Source: Adenophora triphylla var. japonica (Eukaryota > Streptophyta > Magnoliopsida > Asterales > Campanulaceae). Taken from it: a DNA stretch of 64,000 bases. The translations under genes and the position numbers were made by a program. This document shows, one piece after another, positions 11,928-23,433 of the stretch. Position 1 is the first letter of the stretch, and every line of letters starts with the position of its first letter. Location of the stretch: assembly GCA_022495995.1 (NCBI GenBank), contig JAFEMH010003607.1:132501-196500 (forward strand), given 5' to 3'. The notes under the pieces were generated by a model. It saw only the letters and a program-made list of their open reading frames with translations. It had not been told where the DNA came from and made no database searches.

Positions 11928-12727
11928 AGGCTGATGAGCACTATTGCTTGGAGATTGAGGCAGCTGAAGCTCTTTCAAATGATGTTGATGAATCCGAAGA
12001 TGATAAAGGCAGAAAATGCCACCTGCAGGATTTGAACTCCTTGTCCAGATTTTGATTTGAGGAGCAACTCATATGATCAGATTATGATAATTTGATTATT
12101 GTACCCTGTGGGGGGAAAATACAACACTCTAGGCACTTTACATTATTGTTAATTTCATGCATTGTTAGACTTTATTGCACGAGTCCATCTCGGCTGGGGA
12201 TGAAAATGGAGTGAGGATTTAGTATGGCTTGACGAGCTGATATGTATGTAGCAATATGCTATGATGGATTTATGATGGTGTATGGATTACGAACCCTCTC
12301 CCATGCATTTTGAGGAGTATATGGGTGATGGATGATATGATGCAGCCTAGGCAATTCGAGGCGAGCCCTGAGAGTGTAGATTGCAGCAGGTTGATTGTTG
12401 CTGATAAGAACAAAGTGTGTCGCGCGCCCGAGACGGCAAGCAGTAGAGGAAGTGCAGAGAATACCCTGGCTTTGAAGAGATGACTAGGCAAAACCTAGAT
12501 TTTGAGGAGGTGACTTGGCGAAGCCCCAGTTGGTAATGCAAAGCAAACCGGAAGTGAATCTGATAAGGAGCAAATCCATCATATAGCAAAGTGAAGAACC
12601 CACCCAACGCGGATCGAGGTGACTTGGCGAAGCCCCAGCTTGAAGAGATACAATGCAGCCTTATTGCAGACAAAATCATCATGTGACCAAGGAGGCACCC
12701 ATCTTTTAAACTTTAGTAAATCAGTCA

Positions 12728-12985
12728 TTGGACAATACTCAGAAATGTATACGTGCAGGGGCACATCTTGAAAAGTGGGAATTAATCCCGATTTTGTGTA
12801 ACACACTCGCTTTGGGTTTGACTCTTTTGAGAGAGTATAAGCACAACAAGGTGTGGAAAAGTGTATGGAAGCCCCTGCTGACAGAAAGACAGTATTTGGC
12901 TCTATTTTCCTATGATGTAGAAGAGGAAGACTTGTCGAGACATTTGAAAATTTGTTTTATTCATGATGATCACAAGGCTGCTTAA
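12728..12985 (+). CDS. Conserved antisense ORF (85 aa), B lower copy
   Basis: An open frame on the strand opposite to element B, with a non-ATG codon at the ORF-track start. The core LALGLTLLRE, SVWKP and LSRHLK recurs with a matching stop in element A (22967-23188) and element C (55159-55419, minus), and in the upper B copy with a frameshift. I recognise no domain. Plant Tat/Ogre-type elements can carry extra ORFs, sometimes antisense, near the 3' end. Whether this is such an ORF or just conserved DNA cannot be decided here. Confidence 0.3.
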   Translation: MDNTQKCIRAGAHLEKWELIPILCNTLALGLTLLREYKHNKVWKSVWKPLLTERQYLALFSYDVEEEDLSRHLKICFIHDDHKAA

Positions 12986-13180
12986 AACCCTTTATCGATG
13001 TTCGGGTTATTCAACCACTAGGTTTGATATGAATAAATATTTTGATTAATCACAAGGAGAGAACCAACTGATATCACAGATCGAATTTGGTGAGTTGTGA
13101 AGAAGATTTGTGTATAGGGACGACCCTTAATGAGATCGGATTTTTTAAGATTTGAATGTGATTGTTACCGGACCATTTCT

Positions 13181-13230
13181 GGTTGCCTACGTTCCCCTCA
13201 TTGTGAGGAGCTCAGGTCGCCATAGTTCGG
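13181..13230. repeat. Two-stem motif, B lower copy
   Basis: GGTTGCCTACG starts the motif. An inner hairpin CCTCA-TTG-TGAGG follows, then CATAG, where other copies have CGTAG to pair with CTACG. The outer stem is thus broken by one base here. Related copies are at 17595, 17898, 18874, 23384, 33632, 35620, 54905, 58537 and 58930. Confidence 0.6.
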
Positions 13231-13666
13231 GCTTATCCCGATTGAAAAGAGAAGGAATGTGAAAATTTGAGATTTTGAGGACCTTTGAGGATTTTTTCTG
13301 AGAATTGGAGAATTGAAGAACATGTCTCCTTGGAGTGTCAATGAAAGACACGGATGCGAAGCCCCAGTGAGGCATTCACGGGAAGTGTTTGTGGAGGAGA
13401 AATGAAATATACTCACATGAAATGCCAAATGAATTGGATTTGCACAATCTTTGATTGATGATCGCGAATCAGGATGGATTAGGTTCCAATTTAAGCAAGC
13501 AATGAAGCATTAATTTGATTTAAATCTCGAAGATATTAGAATGAAACTGCTATCCGATAGGAACTGTAGCTGGGTTTCAGGGCTTCGATCGACCATTAGG
13601 TGATTTGGAAAATTGATGCATCATGACTTCTTAAGATGAGAGATCGGCTGGGCCTTTTACTGACTG

Positions 13667-13821
13667 AACCTCTAAAGATGAGAGGTTGGCTTTCAAGGAT
13701 GTGTTTGGGATCTCTATGACGAGGAAGATTGATTGCCTCTAAGAATGAGAGGTCAATTTTTTTACTTTGGCCCAAAGGCAAGGGTAATGGTGGTGGGAAT
13801 ATCCTCTAAAAATGAGAGGAT
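13667..13821. repeat. Cluster of three 7-nt-loop hairpins (B lower)
   Basis: Three inverted repeats are spaced about 65-70 bp apart. They are AACCTCT/AGAGGTT (13667-13687), CCTCT/AGAGG (13736-13752) and ATCCTCT/AGAGGAT (13801-13821), each with a 7-nt loop. Flanking pairs differ between hairpins but remain complementary. Confidence 0.7.
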
Positions 13822-13859
13822 TGCTTGAGATTGGTTTGGTGGATTGCATGTGAGAGGAA

Positions 13860-14080
13860 GTCCAAGCTATCGAGAACTTTTGTGAACTTGCGAGAATCGG
13901 GCTCCTTTTGAATATTGGAGAGCCTCTTGAGAAGTTAAGGACTTTTGTGGAATTGGGAGGATTCAACATCCTTTTGATAATCGGAAGGCCTCTTGAGAAG
14001 TTGAGGACTTTTACTGACATTGTGAGGATCTAAAATCCTTCTTTTGAGAATTTGGAAGACCTCTTGAGGAGTTGAGGATT
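13860..14080. repeat. Degenerate 65-70-bp repeats, B lower
   Basis: Three to four diverged copies contain CCTCTTGAGAAGTTGAGGAC and GGATTCAACATCC or GGATCTAAAATCC. Each holds small inverted repeats. Related repeats occur at 36300-36510 and, reverse-complemented, at 54050-54300. Confidence 0.6.
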
Positions 14081-14798
14081 ATATCTCTCCTTCCTTCATG
14101 ACTTGAGTATTTTGTGCACCACCGATTCTCGAAGGTAACTTCTTGGCATTGCTTGGACTTCTCTCATCAAGGAGCAATGATGATGGCTAAACAGGGTTTC
14201 AAAACATGCCGATCTTGAAATGAAAGGGTATTGTTTAGTGAGGGTGAGGTAATGGCTTCCCTAGGGTGAAAGGCTTCAACCGCAATCCCTACCGGATGAC
14301 CTAAACGAAATTAAATCTTCATTGCTTGCTTAAGCTTAATTGCTAAAGATTCATGAAAATTCATTGAGCAACGAAATACTGTATATGATGAAAGATGTGA
14401 GCATATGAGATGCGAGATGGGGAATTGATGAGCCCCGATTTGAGAAGGATATCAGTTGATTTTCTCATTTTTATTAATTCAAACATTAATTATTTCAATG
14501 ACTTATTGATTGACCAGCATAAGTGATCATGCAGAATAAAACCATTTCAATTAAGTGTAATGTGGGTGTGCAAGTGATGTCTCGAGTCTAGCAAGAAGAG
14601 AAACAAAGATTTTTATTATTGAAAGAAGAAAAGACTAGTCCAAAGCGGAGTTAACAGACTCGTGCCTAAAAACGGACATTCAATAAAGAAATGACAGACA
14701 ATCTAGACCCTACAAAGACTGATTGACTGACTCAAATTTTGGACGGGCAATTGAGCCTCACGCTCACGAACCAGAGCCGCCTCAAGAGTAACTCTCAA

Positions 14799-14999
14799 TT
14801 ATTCCACAGACAAATCATTCAAACTCGGCTGACCCGAAGCAGATGAACCTCCAGACTGGCTAGCTAACACATCCTCTGCACCCGACATCTCGGATTCTGA
14901 ATCAGATGAAAACTCCGCAGAAACTGCAACTGCCTCAGAGATACGAATCAAACGAGTACCTGGAATCGGAGCACACACCCAACTTGCCGTAACTGCCAA
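14799..14999 (-). pseudogene. C-terminal remnant of a B coding region, with nonsense change
   Basis: A 66-aa frame contains an acidic/serine stretch (FSSDSESEMSGAEDV). In the upper copy (37143-37418) the same frame continues through EELRVTLEAALV. Here a GAA to TAA change (minus strand) stops it right after SVE. The position, just before the region that follows the gag stop in element C, suggests the tail of a gag-like gene. There is no upstream gag core in B. Confidence 0.45.
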
Positions 15000-15599
15000 G
15001 GTGGATAGGGGTCGATAAGGTGGTAGAGGAAAAAACCTTGAGAAGGTATGGGAGAGGGCAGAATATGAAAGGAGATGGACTCATGCAAGCGCTTTATTTA
15101 TGTTCAAGTAGAAAACAATGTCTTTTAAGTCCTAGTAACGGTTGGAAAAGGCTAAACCTTTATTTTCTCATTCTAAACCTCGGGGGAACCTAGGGACACA
15201 TCATCCAAAAATACACCAAATGTATGATTAAAAATTAATAATAGGCAATAATACCTAAATAAAACTGAATCATTTATGGGACGGACGAGCAATCCCAATT
15301 TCTGGGGAAATTTGGGCAGCATGACCAGTATTCCTGAAGAAATTCAAGGAAAAATCTGGCATGACCTCTCGTCGGTGCACGTTGACAATGTGACATGATA
15401 TCTCGTTAGAACATGTTGTGAGAGCGACATGTCCATACGTGAAACCATGTTAAGTTGGCAACATGCCCATACGTGCTAGGTTTTGGGATAGGTACGAAAG
15501 TCTATTATAAATTTTGAAACAATTCATTTTAGTATATTTTGAAAACTTTGTGTCAAAAACCAACCGTTGGGTAAGTTGAAAAAGTGTGGTTCCACCTAT

Positions 15600-15604
15600 G
15601 ATGC
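15600..15604. other. Target-site duplication of element A, left copy (GATGC)
   Basis: GATGC directly precedes the LTR start TGTGATGATG and is repeated at 31390-31394. The unoccupied paralogous site is at 38041-38045. Confidence 0.93.
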
Positions 15605-17486
15605 TGTGATGATGTGTATCCGAAAATTTTCCCATTTTTGTTTGAAAAAATCAACGAAAACGGAGTCGCCACGCCATTTTAATTTTGAGGGCCAAAACTT
15701 TGAAAAAAGCCCGAGATCAGAGATTTAGGTTCGGAGGTCATGTTACACGCCGGGAAGGACGTTAGTGTGCACCCGGAATGCCTCGTAAAACGAGTCTTCC
15801 AAGCTGAAAATCATTTGTGTGTGTGTGTGTGTGTGTGTTTTGGCCAAAATAAGTTGAAACTGAGGTAAGTAAAAATTGGGAACTCTTTTTAAGGCTTTAA
15901 ACTGATCCCATGATATTTTGGATGATTTTTGGGTTGAGATTTGGAACTCAAAAGATTTTTGGAAGTTGAAAACCATTTCTGCCAGAATGAAAAAGGCAGT
16001 TGACCCTTGACTTTGAAATGGACTTTAGGGCTTGAAAACTCCAGAATCTGGGAAAAGTCAGGGAATGAAAAATGTTCAAAACACCTTAAAAAAGGTTTAT
16101 GTAAAAGAATTTTTCATTTTGGAGATGATTTGAGGGGTCAAAACCTTCTGGAAATCTCAGATCTGAAATCTGGATTTCCAGAGACTGATGAACTGACCTT
16201 TAAAAGAAAATTTGAAAAAATGAGTTTTACTCACACAAAAAATAAAGTAAAAATATTTATGGAAAGATCTGGATGTTGGCTACAAAAAGTATTTTGTAGT
16301 CAACACCAAATTCCAAGTTTATCTATGTCCAAAAAATTAGACCATGGACTGAGGTCTGAGGAAATTGCTACTGGACAGCAACTTCTCAAGAAAGAAAATA
16401 TGATTTTAAAGGGGGTTTTGCATCCATGCTTGTCCCCATTTCCCTAGGTTTTGATTAGTGATCACTTGAAATTTTAGTGGTGAATCAACTATATCAAACC
16501 ATCCTTGGGGTACATTAGGACTAAGCACTTCATTTGCTTGGGAAGGGGAATTTTATCCTTTGAAAATGAGATTTGATGTATGAAAATGATTTTTAGGGTT
16601 TTGAAAATGTGTTTTCTTTGCAAGAAAGTAAGAACACTTTGAAAATAATGTAGATCCTTGTAGAAGATCATCCATGGAGATGAACTTCCATGGTGATCTT
16701 CTTGGATCTAAAGCAAGAAGATGAATAAACTACATTTTGTAGCTTGAAAATGCATGCATGGATGAATTTTAGGGTAAGGAGAGGGAGGTTATACCTATCT
16801 TCCTTGTGTTTTGTGTTTGAAGGCTTGAATGTGAGAGTGTTTAAGGCTTGAATATGAGAGTGTTTGAGGGTGTTTAGGGTTGATGATTTGAGTTGGTTAA
16901 AGAGAAAACAAGTAGATAACAATGAAGTCCTCTATGTTTTCTCTCTAATCCTCCTCCTATAGGGTGATTTGAGCTTGGATTGGTGTATGTATGAGAGTAT
17001 GTATGAGAGTGATTTGAAGTGTTTGTGAGTGAGTGAGATTTGGGAAAGATTGGAGAGAAAATGGTGGCAATCTAAGGATTCCCACTGTTTTCTCTCTATA
17101 TTTCGCCAAAGTTTCGTTGCTGTGATCAAATTGTGTTGTGTAAACTGAGAGAGGAGGGTTCAATTTATAGCCCTCTGAAATTGACAAACATGTCCGCGCG
17201 GATATGATTGACAGCGTGCACTGTTCATTAATTACAGCTTCAGGCTTTGGACAGGAAGAATAAAATTCAAAAATCCAGCAGTTTATGTTTTTCAACTTGC
17301 CCAATTCGGATTTTTCTTATTTCTTTTGCTTTTTAGGATTCCTTTCCTTGTTTATCTTTAAATGGCAATGCCCACTTTACCCTTGCTTTGTTAGAAAGGT
17401 TAGGGTTTGTTAGAAATGTTAGAAATATTAAAACTCTCGTTAATTTTCTAACGAAAGTACTAACGGCTCAAATTGGAGCACTTACA
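15605..17486 (-). repeat. Element A 3' LTR (1882 bp)
   Basis: It begins TGTGATGATG and ends GGAGCACTTACA. It contains a (GT)n tract (about 15816-15839), the hairpin CTCGTAAAACGAG (15782-15794), a PBS-like 12-mer (15661-15672) and, reading minus, a TATA box at 17163-17169. The 146-aa frame at 16007-16447 exists in both LTRs and is LTR sequence. Confidence 0.92.
17163..17169 (-). promoter_or_regulatory. TATA box of element A 3' LTR
   Basis: TATAAAT on the minus strand, followed by GAACCCTCC. The same context appears in the other A LTR and in both C LTRs. Confidence 0.6.
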
Positions 17487-17499
17487 GTAGCCCCTCGGC
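17487..17499 (-). other. Polypurine tract of element A
   Basis: The minus strand reads GCCGAGGGGCTAC and directly abuts the 3' LTR start TGTAAGTG. The identical tract abuts the 3' LTR of element C. Confidence 0.85.
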
Positions 17500-17594
17500 G
17501 ACGGTGCTTTCGAAGGAAGCGGGGTCGTCGATAAGAGTAAGGCTCCATATTTGGTGGGATGATCAAGTGATCGAGTGGCTGAACCTATTTAATA

Positions 17595-17639
17595 GGCTAC
17601 CTACGTATCCTTAAGAGGAATCAAGCCAGTCGTAGTTCG
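17595..17639. repeat. Two-stem motif, element A copy 1
   Basis: It contains CTACG, inner hairpin TCCT-TAAG-AGGA, then CGTAG. It lies in the 250 bp between the polypurine tract and the first minisatellite. Confidence 0.65.
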
Positions 17640-17732
17640 AGTCTTTCGACTATCTTTAGTTGTCGACCCTGGAGTGACTGTTTTAGGATGTCAACCTGGT
17701 GAGCGAGTTCTACAGTCGATTGCTGAAAGAAA

Positions 17733-17882
17733 CTCTGCTGGGGATAAGAAATGACCCTCTTTGGTCTGATGGCTAGGGTTGTATATCCGCTCTGCTGGGG
17801 ATGGGAATGACCATTTTGGTCTGATGGCTAGGGTTGTATATCCGCTCTGCTGGGGATGGGAATGACCATTTTGGTCTGGTGG
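17733..17882. repeat. 56-bp tandem repeat, about 2.5 copies (element A)
   Basis: The monomer includes CTGCTGGGGATGGGAATGAC and ATGGCTAGGGTTG. It is the reverse-complement counterpart of the 56-bp array at 58598-58865 in element C, where about five copies are present. Confidence 0.85.
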
Positions 17883-17897
17883 CTGAACCTAATGATA

Positions 17898-17941
17898 GGC
17901 TACCTACGTATCCTTAAGAGGAATCAAGCCAGTCGTAGTTC
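17898..17941. repeat. Two-stem motif, element A copy 2
   Basis: Same sequence as copy 1 in both stems. It sits between the 56-bp and 30-bp arrays. Confidence 0.65.
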
Positions 17942-17984
17942 GGGTCTTTCGACTATCTTTAGTCTTCGACCCTACTGCTTTAGG

Positions 17985-18365
17985 AAAGTTGCCCTAAGAT
18001 TTGACTATTTTGGGAAGTCACCCTATGATCTGACTATTTTTGGGAAGTCACCCTATGATCTGACTGTTTTGGGAAAGTCACCCTATGATCTGACTATTTT
18101 TGGGAAGTCACCCTATGATCTGACTGTTTTTGGGAAGTCGCCCTAAGGTTTTGACTATTTTTGGGAAGTCACCCTATGGTTTGACTATTTTTGGGAAGTC
18201 ACCCTATGATCTGACTGTTTTGGGAAAGTCACCCTATGATCTGACTATTTTCGGGAAGTCACCCTATGATCTGACTGTTTTTGGGAAGTCGCCCTAAGGT
18301 TTTGACTATTTTTGGGAAGTCACCCTATGGTTTGACTATTTTTGGGAAGTCACCCTAAGGGATGA
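17985..18365. repeat. 30-31-bp minisatellite GACTATTTTTGGGAAGTC, about 12 copies (element A)
   Basis: The monomer is GACTATTTTTGGGAAGTC plus ACCCTATGATCT-type variants. Some copies have CGCCCTAAGGTTTT. The homologous array in C is at 58247-58516, and a 27-bp relative occurs in B at 33695-33940. Confidence 0.9.
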
Positions 18366-18404
18366 TTGCGATTTATCGCTTTCCTCGTGTTGTGTGTGAT
18401 AGCG

Positions 18405-18775
18405 TTTTAGGTGCCTCAAACCTTGATGATGGCGTCTTAGGTGCCTCGAACCTCGGTGATGGCGTCTCAGGTGCCTCGAACCTTGATGATGGCGTTCTTA
18501 GGTGCCTTGAACCTTGATGATGGCGTCTTAGGTGCCTCGAACCTCGACGATGGCGTCTTAGGTGCCTCGAACCTCGATGATGGCGTTTTAGGTGCCTCGA
18601 ACCTCGATGATGGCGTTTTAGGTGCCTCGAACCTTGATGATGGCGTCTTAGGTGCCTCGAACCTCGATGATGGCGTTTTAGGTGCCTCGAACCTTGATGA
18701 TGGCGTCTTAGGTGCCTCGAACCTTGATGATAGCGTCTTAGGTGCCTCGAACCTCGATGATGGCGTTTTAGGATA
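18405..18775. repeat. 30-bp minisatellite GGTGCCTCGAACCTTGATGA, about 12 copies (element A)
   Basis: The monomer is GGTGCCTCGAACCTTGATGA followed by TGGCGTCTTA, with C/T variants at a few sites. Copies remain open in several frames because the period is a multiple of three, which explains the long repeat ORFs on both strands. The counterpart in C is at 57820-58078. Confidence 0.9.
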
Positions 18776-18873
18776 GATGGTCCTCTAGTGGACTTCATTT
18801 GAAGGGATCGGTTTTACGTCTGCTGCCGAAGGAAAGGATTACCGTGCTGGTCGAGTGGCTGGACCTAATGATA

Positions 18874-18919
18874 GGCTACCTACGTATCCTTAAGAGGGAA
18901 TCAAGCCGGTCGTAGTTCG
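18874..18919. repeat. Two-stem motif, element A copy 3
   Basis: CTACG, then TCCTTAAGAGGG, then CGTAG. The outer stem is intact and the inner stem is shortened to CCT/AGG. Confidence 0.6.
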
Positions 18920-19254
18920 AAAATAGCTGGGGATGGTCTTTGATGGTTTGACAGTATTTGAGGTTTGACTATTTTTTTGGGAAGTCGCCCTAAGATTTGA
19001 TGATAATGTTCTTTTAGAAAAGTAGTTGATTAAGATATGCTTTCATACCGTGTCGTGCTTACCCGTAGCCGAGGCTACTACTGATGTTGATGAAGAGTTG
19101 TTAGGTTGCCGTTCGTGGGACGATTTCGCCGACGATTTGTCAGTCTTTGGAGGCATTTTGACCTGAAGGAGGAGTTTGGTTGAGTCTGCATCTTGCTGGT
19201 GATCGTCAAACTTGTAGAGGTTTTTGAGCTTGTCTTCACATTGGGACTTCTTGC

Positions 19255-19620
19255 TTTTGAGAACTTGGTGTCTCTAATCGCATTGTATTTGAGAACTTGG
19301 CGTCCCTGAACGATTTGTATTTGAGAACTTGGCGTCCCTGACCGATTCGTATTGGAGAACTTGGCGTCTCTGACCGTACTGTATTTGAGACCTTGGTATC
19401 TTTGACCGATTTGCATTTTGAGAACTTGGCGTCTCCGACCGTACTGTATTGGAGAGCTTGGCGTCCTTGACCGATTTGCGTTTTGAGAACTTGGCGTCTT
19501 TGACCGATTTGTATTGGAGAACTTGGCGTCCTTGACCTGATTGTATTGGAGAGCTTGGCGTCTCTGACCGAATTGTATTGGAGAGCTTGGCGTCCCTGAC
19601 CGATTTGTAGACACTGGAGG
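19255..19620. repeat. 30-33-bp minisatellite GAGAACTTGGCGTC, about 12 copies (element A)
   Basis: The monomer is GAGAACTTGGCGTC, then CCTGACCGATTTGTATT with variants. The homologous array in C is at 56365-56690. The open frames across it (140-180 aa, minus) are repeat translations. Confidence 0.9.
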
Positions 19621-19624
19621 CGGT

Positions 19625-20520
19625 CTTCATATGTTTGTGGATGTTGGGGAATGTTTTCATCCATTCGAGGTCGTCTTTGGTGAAGATCATCCTTGCCGAA
19701 AAGGGGGATTACGTTTGAATTCCTGCATTTGTTAGTGAAGAGGAAGATGCATATATGGCATTCATGATGGCGGATGCATGCATAGAATCAAAAATGATTA
19801 TGAGATGATGCGTTTATTTGCTTTCGAAGATGCACTTGGCCTAAGCTTTTGGCAGGGAAATTACGATTTATGATTTTCAATCACTTAGGATTTTTCCTAT
19901 TGATTCAAGTTTTGTGCATGCTACATGAGCCCTGGGGAGATTTTTGTGGGGATGCATGGTGATGAGAGGGGATATATGTGTTGTTGACTGTTTGGGACAA
20001 GCTTTGAGCTGGTGGGGTGATATCCTTTAGTCGCGGACTGAATTGCATGTTATTGATGAGGTCAATTTTGATCTTGGGATGAAGTTGGATTTGAACCCCG
20101 GGTCTCGATTGAAATTTCTTTTCAGTCTCGGACATTTGAAGCTGACGCTGACAGGCTCTAGAATGTTGACATGAATGAACCCTCTTTCGCTTGGGTTAGT
20201 TGCGATTTGACGAAATGCTGATATGAGGAGATTCCCAATTCTCAACTTTTGATGATGCAGGGAGTTGCCATATGCCAAGTTCTAAAGCTGAAACTCCAAG
20301 ATAGTTGTTGAGGTGACTAGGCCTTTCTTCTGAAGATAGGTGTGACTTGATAAAGCCCCATTCCATGGAAAAGACATGGCGAAAACCACGGAATCTTTCT
20401 TTGAATGATTTGATGAAGCCCCAGGTTTGACAAAGCGTCACTACAGAGGTCCAAGCTTAAAGGTTTGACCGACATACCGATGAAGTACCGAGCCAATCGA
20501 TCAACGTGAGAGCCTTCAAG
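19625..20520 (-). other. Element A unique segment between gag copy 2 and the minisatellites
   Basis: About 900 bp, homologous to element C 55640-56260 (shared blocks such as ATCCCCACAAAAATCTCCCC). It has only short frames and no recognisable domain. It is probably 3' untranslated sequence. Confidence 0.6.
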
Positions 20521-20529
20521 GTGAAATTG

Positions 20530-22521
20530 TCATGAAGGGAGAAACCCATCTTTGATACCGACTATGAAACTAGAATCCTTTCTTCGAAGAGTGTCTTCCA
20601 TATGGGAACTGTTAGCCATAGTGGCACTTGGCTTGTTCGTGGCTTCAATCATATTCACCCTACTTTTTTTCAGGGAATGGATTATTGACTGTATTAGGTC
20701 CTTGGGGTCCCCTTTTCGATCGGTTCTCACACCGCCCTTTTTCAGAGTCGTGTTGGAGGTGGAAGAAACCCGGTATCCGTAAGGTGTGCGACAACTCGCC
20801 GATTGTAAGCCCTCTCAAATTTAGCCCCTAATTGATCATTGCCCGTAGATCCGGATAGGGGAAATTGCTAAGTGAGGCCCTCGCATGTGGTTTCGGGCGT
20901 GACCGAAAGATGTCTAGTTGTTCCTCTTCAAAAGGAGGAGTTGCCATCTTGCTTGTAAAAGTCCCCGATGTTCTCGTCGACGCCGCATTGTTGTCTCGCA
21001 GTCAAATCTATTTGCTTCCCACTCCAAGTTAGCTAGTAATCTGGTCCCATGTAGCCCCGGCCTCGGATTTTAAGCGGAAGAACCATTTTAGAGTACTCGG
21101 ACTTCAAAGAGAGATCAAATAGTCACCAACCGCCGATTGGCGCCCTTTGACCTTCATTGCCAAGGTATACGTGTCCAGATGGGTTTTCGGGCATGCAAGG
21201 CCATCAAAGAGATCCAAATTAGGCATCACGAATTTGTGGGGAACAAAGGAGTCCGGGTTCGTTGGTCGGAAAGCAGACTTCTTAGCAAATAATTCAAGAA
21301 TCAGTGCTTTCATTTCTTGTGTCGCTCCACGAATCAAGCCAAATGAGGGTCTTGTGGTGGAACCATGGCATTCAAACCAAATGACCGAGCTAGAGAGAGG
21401 AGCTACCACTAGCGGCATACAGTGGAGGGAACGGCCGATCCGGGGACATAGGTGAAATCCCGTCCTTGGCCCGAATCACCCCGGGAGCTTGAGTAGGACC
21501 CCGGGCAAAGGGATAGAACTCTTGCGGCTTGTTGTTGATTTTCAATCGGCAAAGAGGGCAAAGGCGCCTTGATGTAGCCGGGTAACTCGAATTTCCTGAG
21601 TGAGGCCCATAAGTAGGCTTAAGTGCGGGCCGCCGTCCCCGATTGTTGAATTGCATAGCTAAAGGTGCATGACCAGTGGTACTGCGGTCCCGGTGATTCT
21701 CGATGAAACCGGGATGGAGGCTCGTAACCCATCGAAGCCTGAGTGAGGAATGGATTTGTGAAAGCTGAGGAGCGGCCGAGCTAGCATCATCCCGAGGAAG
21801 GGCTTCGATCGTTGCCCCGGACTGCATCGTGGAAGCATTCCAAACCGTTGCTGCGAAGGCCCCGATAGATTGGTTCCAAACCGAGGTGGGATTCCACCGC
21901 TGTGGCATTCCGAGGTATCCCCAACCATGAGGAGACATTCCGTACCGATTTTGCCGCTGCCGATCGGTTACGTTAGACCGTGGGTCCAAGTAGTCCGTAT
22001 TTGGGGTTTCTTTGTCCCGTTGAGACGGCCATGAAGGAATCTTGTGAGGCTTGTGCGGTGCCGGGATTGGACATCTTAAACTCGGGTTCTTTGTCAAGGC
22101 ATTTCAAACCGATGTAACCGAGAAGCTCCGGACCGATCTCGTACCGAACCGCTGAGGCATACCAAACCGCCGTGACATACCGAGCCGACCCCGATCGCTT
22201 TGAGGCATACCATACCGGCCCAAATCGGATCAAGTCAATTTGTTTCCCCAAACGACCGTCCCAGCATCGAATCGTGAATGTATATCGACCGAGGCCGAAA
22301 GGATGGCCGATTCGCGAGTTGAGAAGAGTGTGAGGAAGGTGGTGGTAATCTGTCGGCCAAGATAGGGATGGGGATCCTTTTCCTCTTCTACCGTGAAAGT
22401 TCCATCGGGGTTGAGGGCAATCGTCAAACCAAAATTCCCGACATCTTCCAAGGACGAACATCGAAACCTCATTCCGATTGGCACAAGGAGTTTTATGGAC
22501 TCGGGTTCCAATATTAGTCAT
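20530..22521 (-). pseudogene. Degenerate gag, copy 2 of element A
   Basis: Read on the minus strand, the pieces run in order. First comes an N-terminal segment with LNPDGTFTVEEEKDPHPYLG (22230-22511). A proline-rich middle with AMQFNNRGRRPALKPTYGP follows (21390-22097). Then comes the Retrotrans_gag core start HKFVMPNLDLFDG with KTHLDTYTLAMK (21104-21250), and last a tail with VNMIEA (20530-20730). The frames differ, so there are several frameshifts. The region that in element C holds the CAFHQYHGH knuckle is deleted near 20750. It is closest to the element C gag and cannot encode a full protein. Confidence 0.75.
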
Positions 22522-22966
22522 AGGAATATGATGAATTTCTGGTCTTGGTTAAAATTCCGTCCTCGTCCTTGGACATCAAAGAACTGCACTTGACTAGCCC
22601 ATGACCAACATGGCGATCAAATCTCATCTTGCTTGGTGGAGCCTTGGTCTGAAGAGATGTATTTGCGAAGTCTTGATTTGGAAGAAGTAACTTGGCAAAG
22701 CCTCGGTCTCATGACTGTGAATCTAACACAATTAGAGAGGCTTCAACCTGGTAGGCACCGTAGACCGATACCGAACAGAGACCCAACCCATCTTGTAGCA
22801 GAGTGAAGAACCAACGTTCTTGAATTATCATGTAGCAAAAGAGGCAACCCATCCTTCCATATTTACTTTATTATTTTCTTTATTCAATTAGTCAACCGGA
22901 AGATAATTTTAGGAATGTATACCTGCAGGGGCATTTTTTTTCGAAGAGTGGGGATGAATCCCCGAT

Positions 22967-23188
22967 TTGTATTATTTGATGGCCTCATTTGACGAAGGCA
23001 CAAAAGAACTCGCTTTGGGTTTGACTCTTTTGAGAGAGCATAAGTTTAGAAAGGTTTGTAAAAGTGTATGGAAGCCCCCGCCGAGAAAATTAGTGTTTAG
23101 CCTCTATTTTTCCTATAATGTAGAAAAAGAAGACTTGTCGAGACATCTGAAAATATGTTTTATTCAAAATGATCACAAGATTGCTTAA
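22967..23188 (+). CDS. Conserved antisense ORF (73 aa), element A copy
   Basis: Shares LALGLTLLRE, SVWKP and EDLSRHLKICFI with the B and C copies and ends at the equivalent stop. Many of the differences from B change amino acids, so constraint on the protein is not evident. It lies opposite to the element strand. No known domain. Confidence 0.28.
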   Translation: MYYLMASFDEGTKELALGLTLLREHKFRKVCKSVWKPPPRKLVFSLYFSYNVEKEDLSRHLKICFIQNDHKIA

Positions 23189-23383
23189 AATCCTTTATTA
23201 ATGTTCGGGTTATTCAACCCCTAATCTCGATATGAACAAACATTTTGATTAATCATGAGGAGAAAGTCAACTGATACCAAGAGTCGAAGTTGGCGAATGG
23301 TGAAGAGGGATCGTGTATAGGAGAGGCTATTGGTGAGGCCGGATTTTCTGGGATTTGAATGTGTTTATGACCGGACCATTTCT

Positions 23384-23433
23384 GGTTGCCTACGTTCCCC
23401 TCATTGTGAGGAGCTCGTGTCGCCGTAGTTCGG
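23384..23433. repeat. Two-stem motif, element A copy 4
   Basis: GCCTACG, inner hairpin CCTCA-TTG-TGAGG, then CGTAG. The outer stem is complete. It is the B-type variant of the motif. Confidence 0.6.

Larger units (their letters stand above)
11618..15604 (-). mobile_element. Family B lower internal region (left part, split by element A)
   Basis: This segment is collinear with 34056-38045, offset about 22434. It continues beyond element A at 31390-32022. The left end is cut at the junction with family T, so the polypurine-proximal part and 3' LTR are missing. Contents in order: 31-bp minisatellite, a region with a conserved antisense ORF, a two-stem motif, a hairpin cluster, degenerate GAGGCCTCTTGAGAAG-type repeats, the remnant of a coding end, then leader sequence. 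No pol. Confidence 0.8.

Noticed and set aside
16007..16447. 146-aa ORF, repeated at 29910-30350
   Set aside because: It lies wholly in the A LTRs, antisense to the element, and recurs only because LTRs are duplicated. The homologous C LTR frame is broken.
17985..18365. CRISPR-like look of 30-bp repeats
   Set aside because: The repeats are contiguous without unique spacers, and the context is plant retrotransposon DNA.
18373..18798. Long open frames on both strands across 18373-18798, 19078-19690, 33562-33970, 34075-34380, 56254-56774 and 57804-58102
   Set aside because: They are translations of minisatellites whose periods are multiples of three or nearly so. The peptides are simple repeats with no start context.
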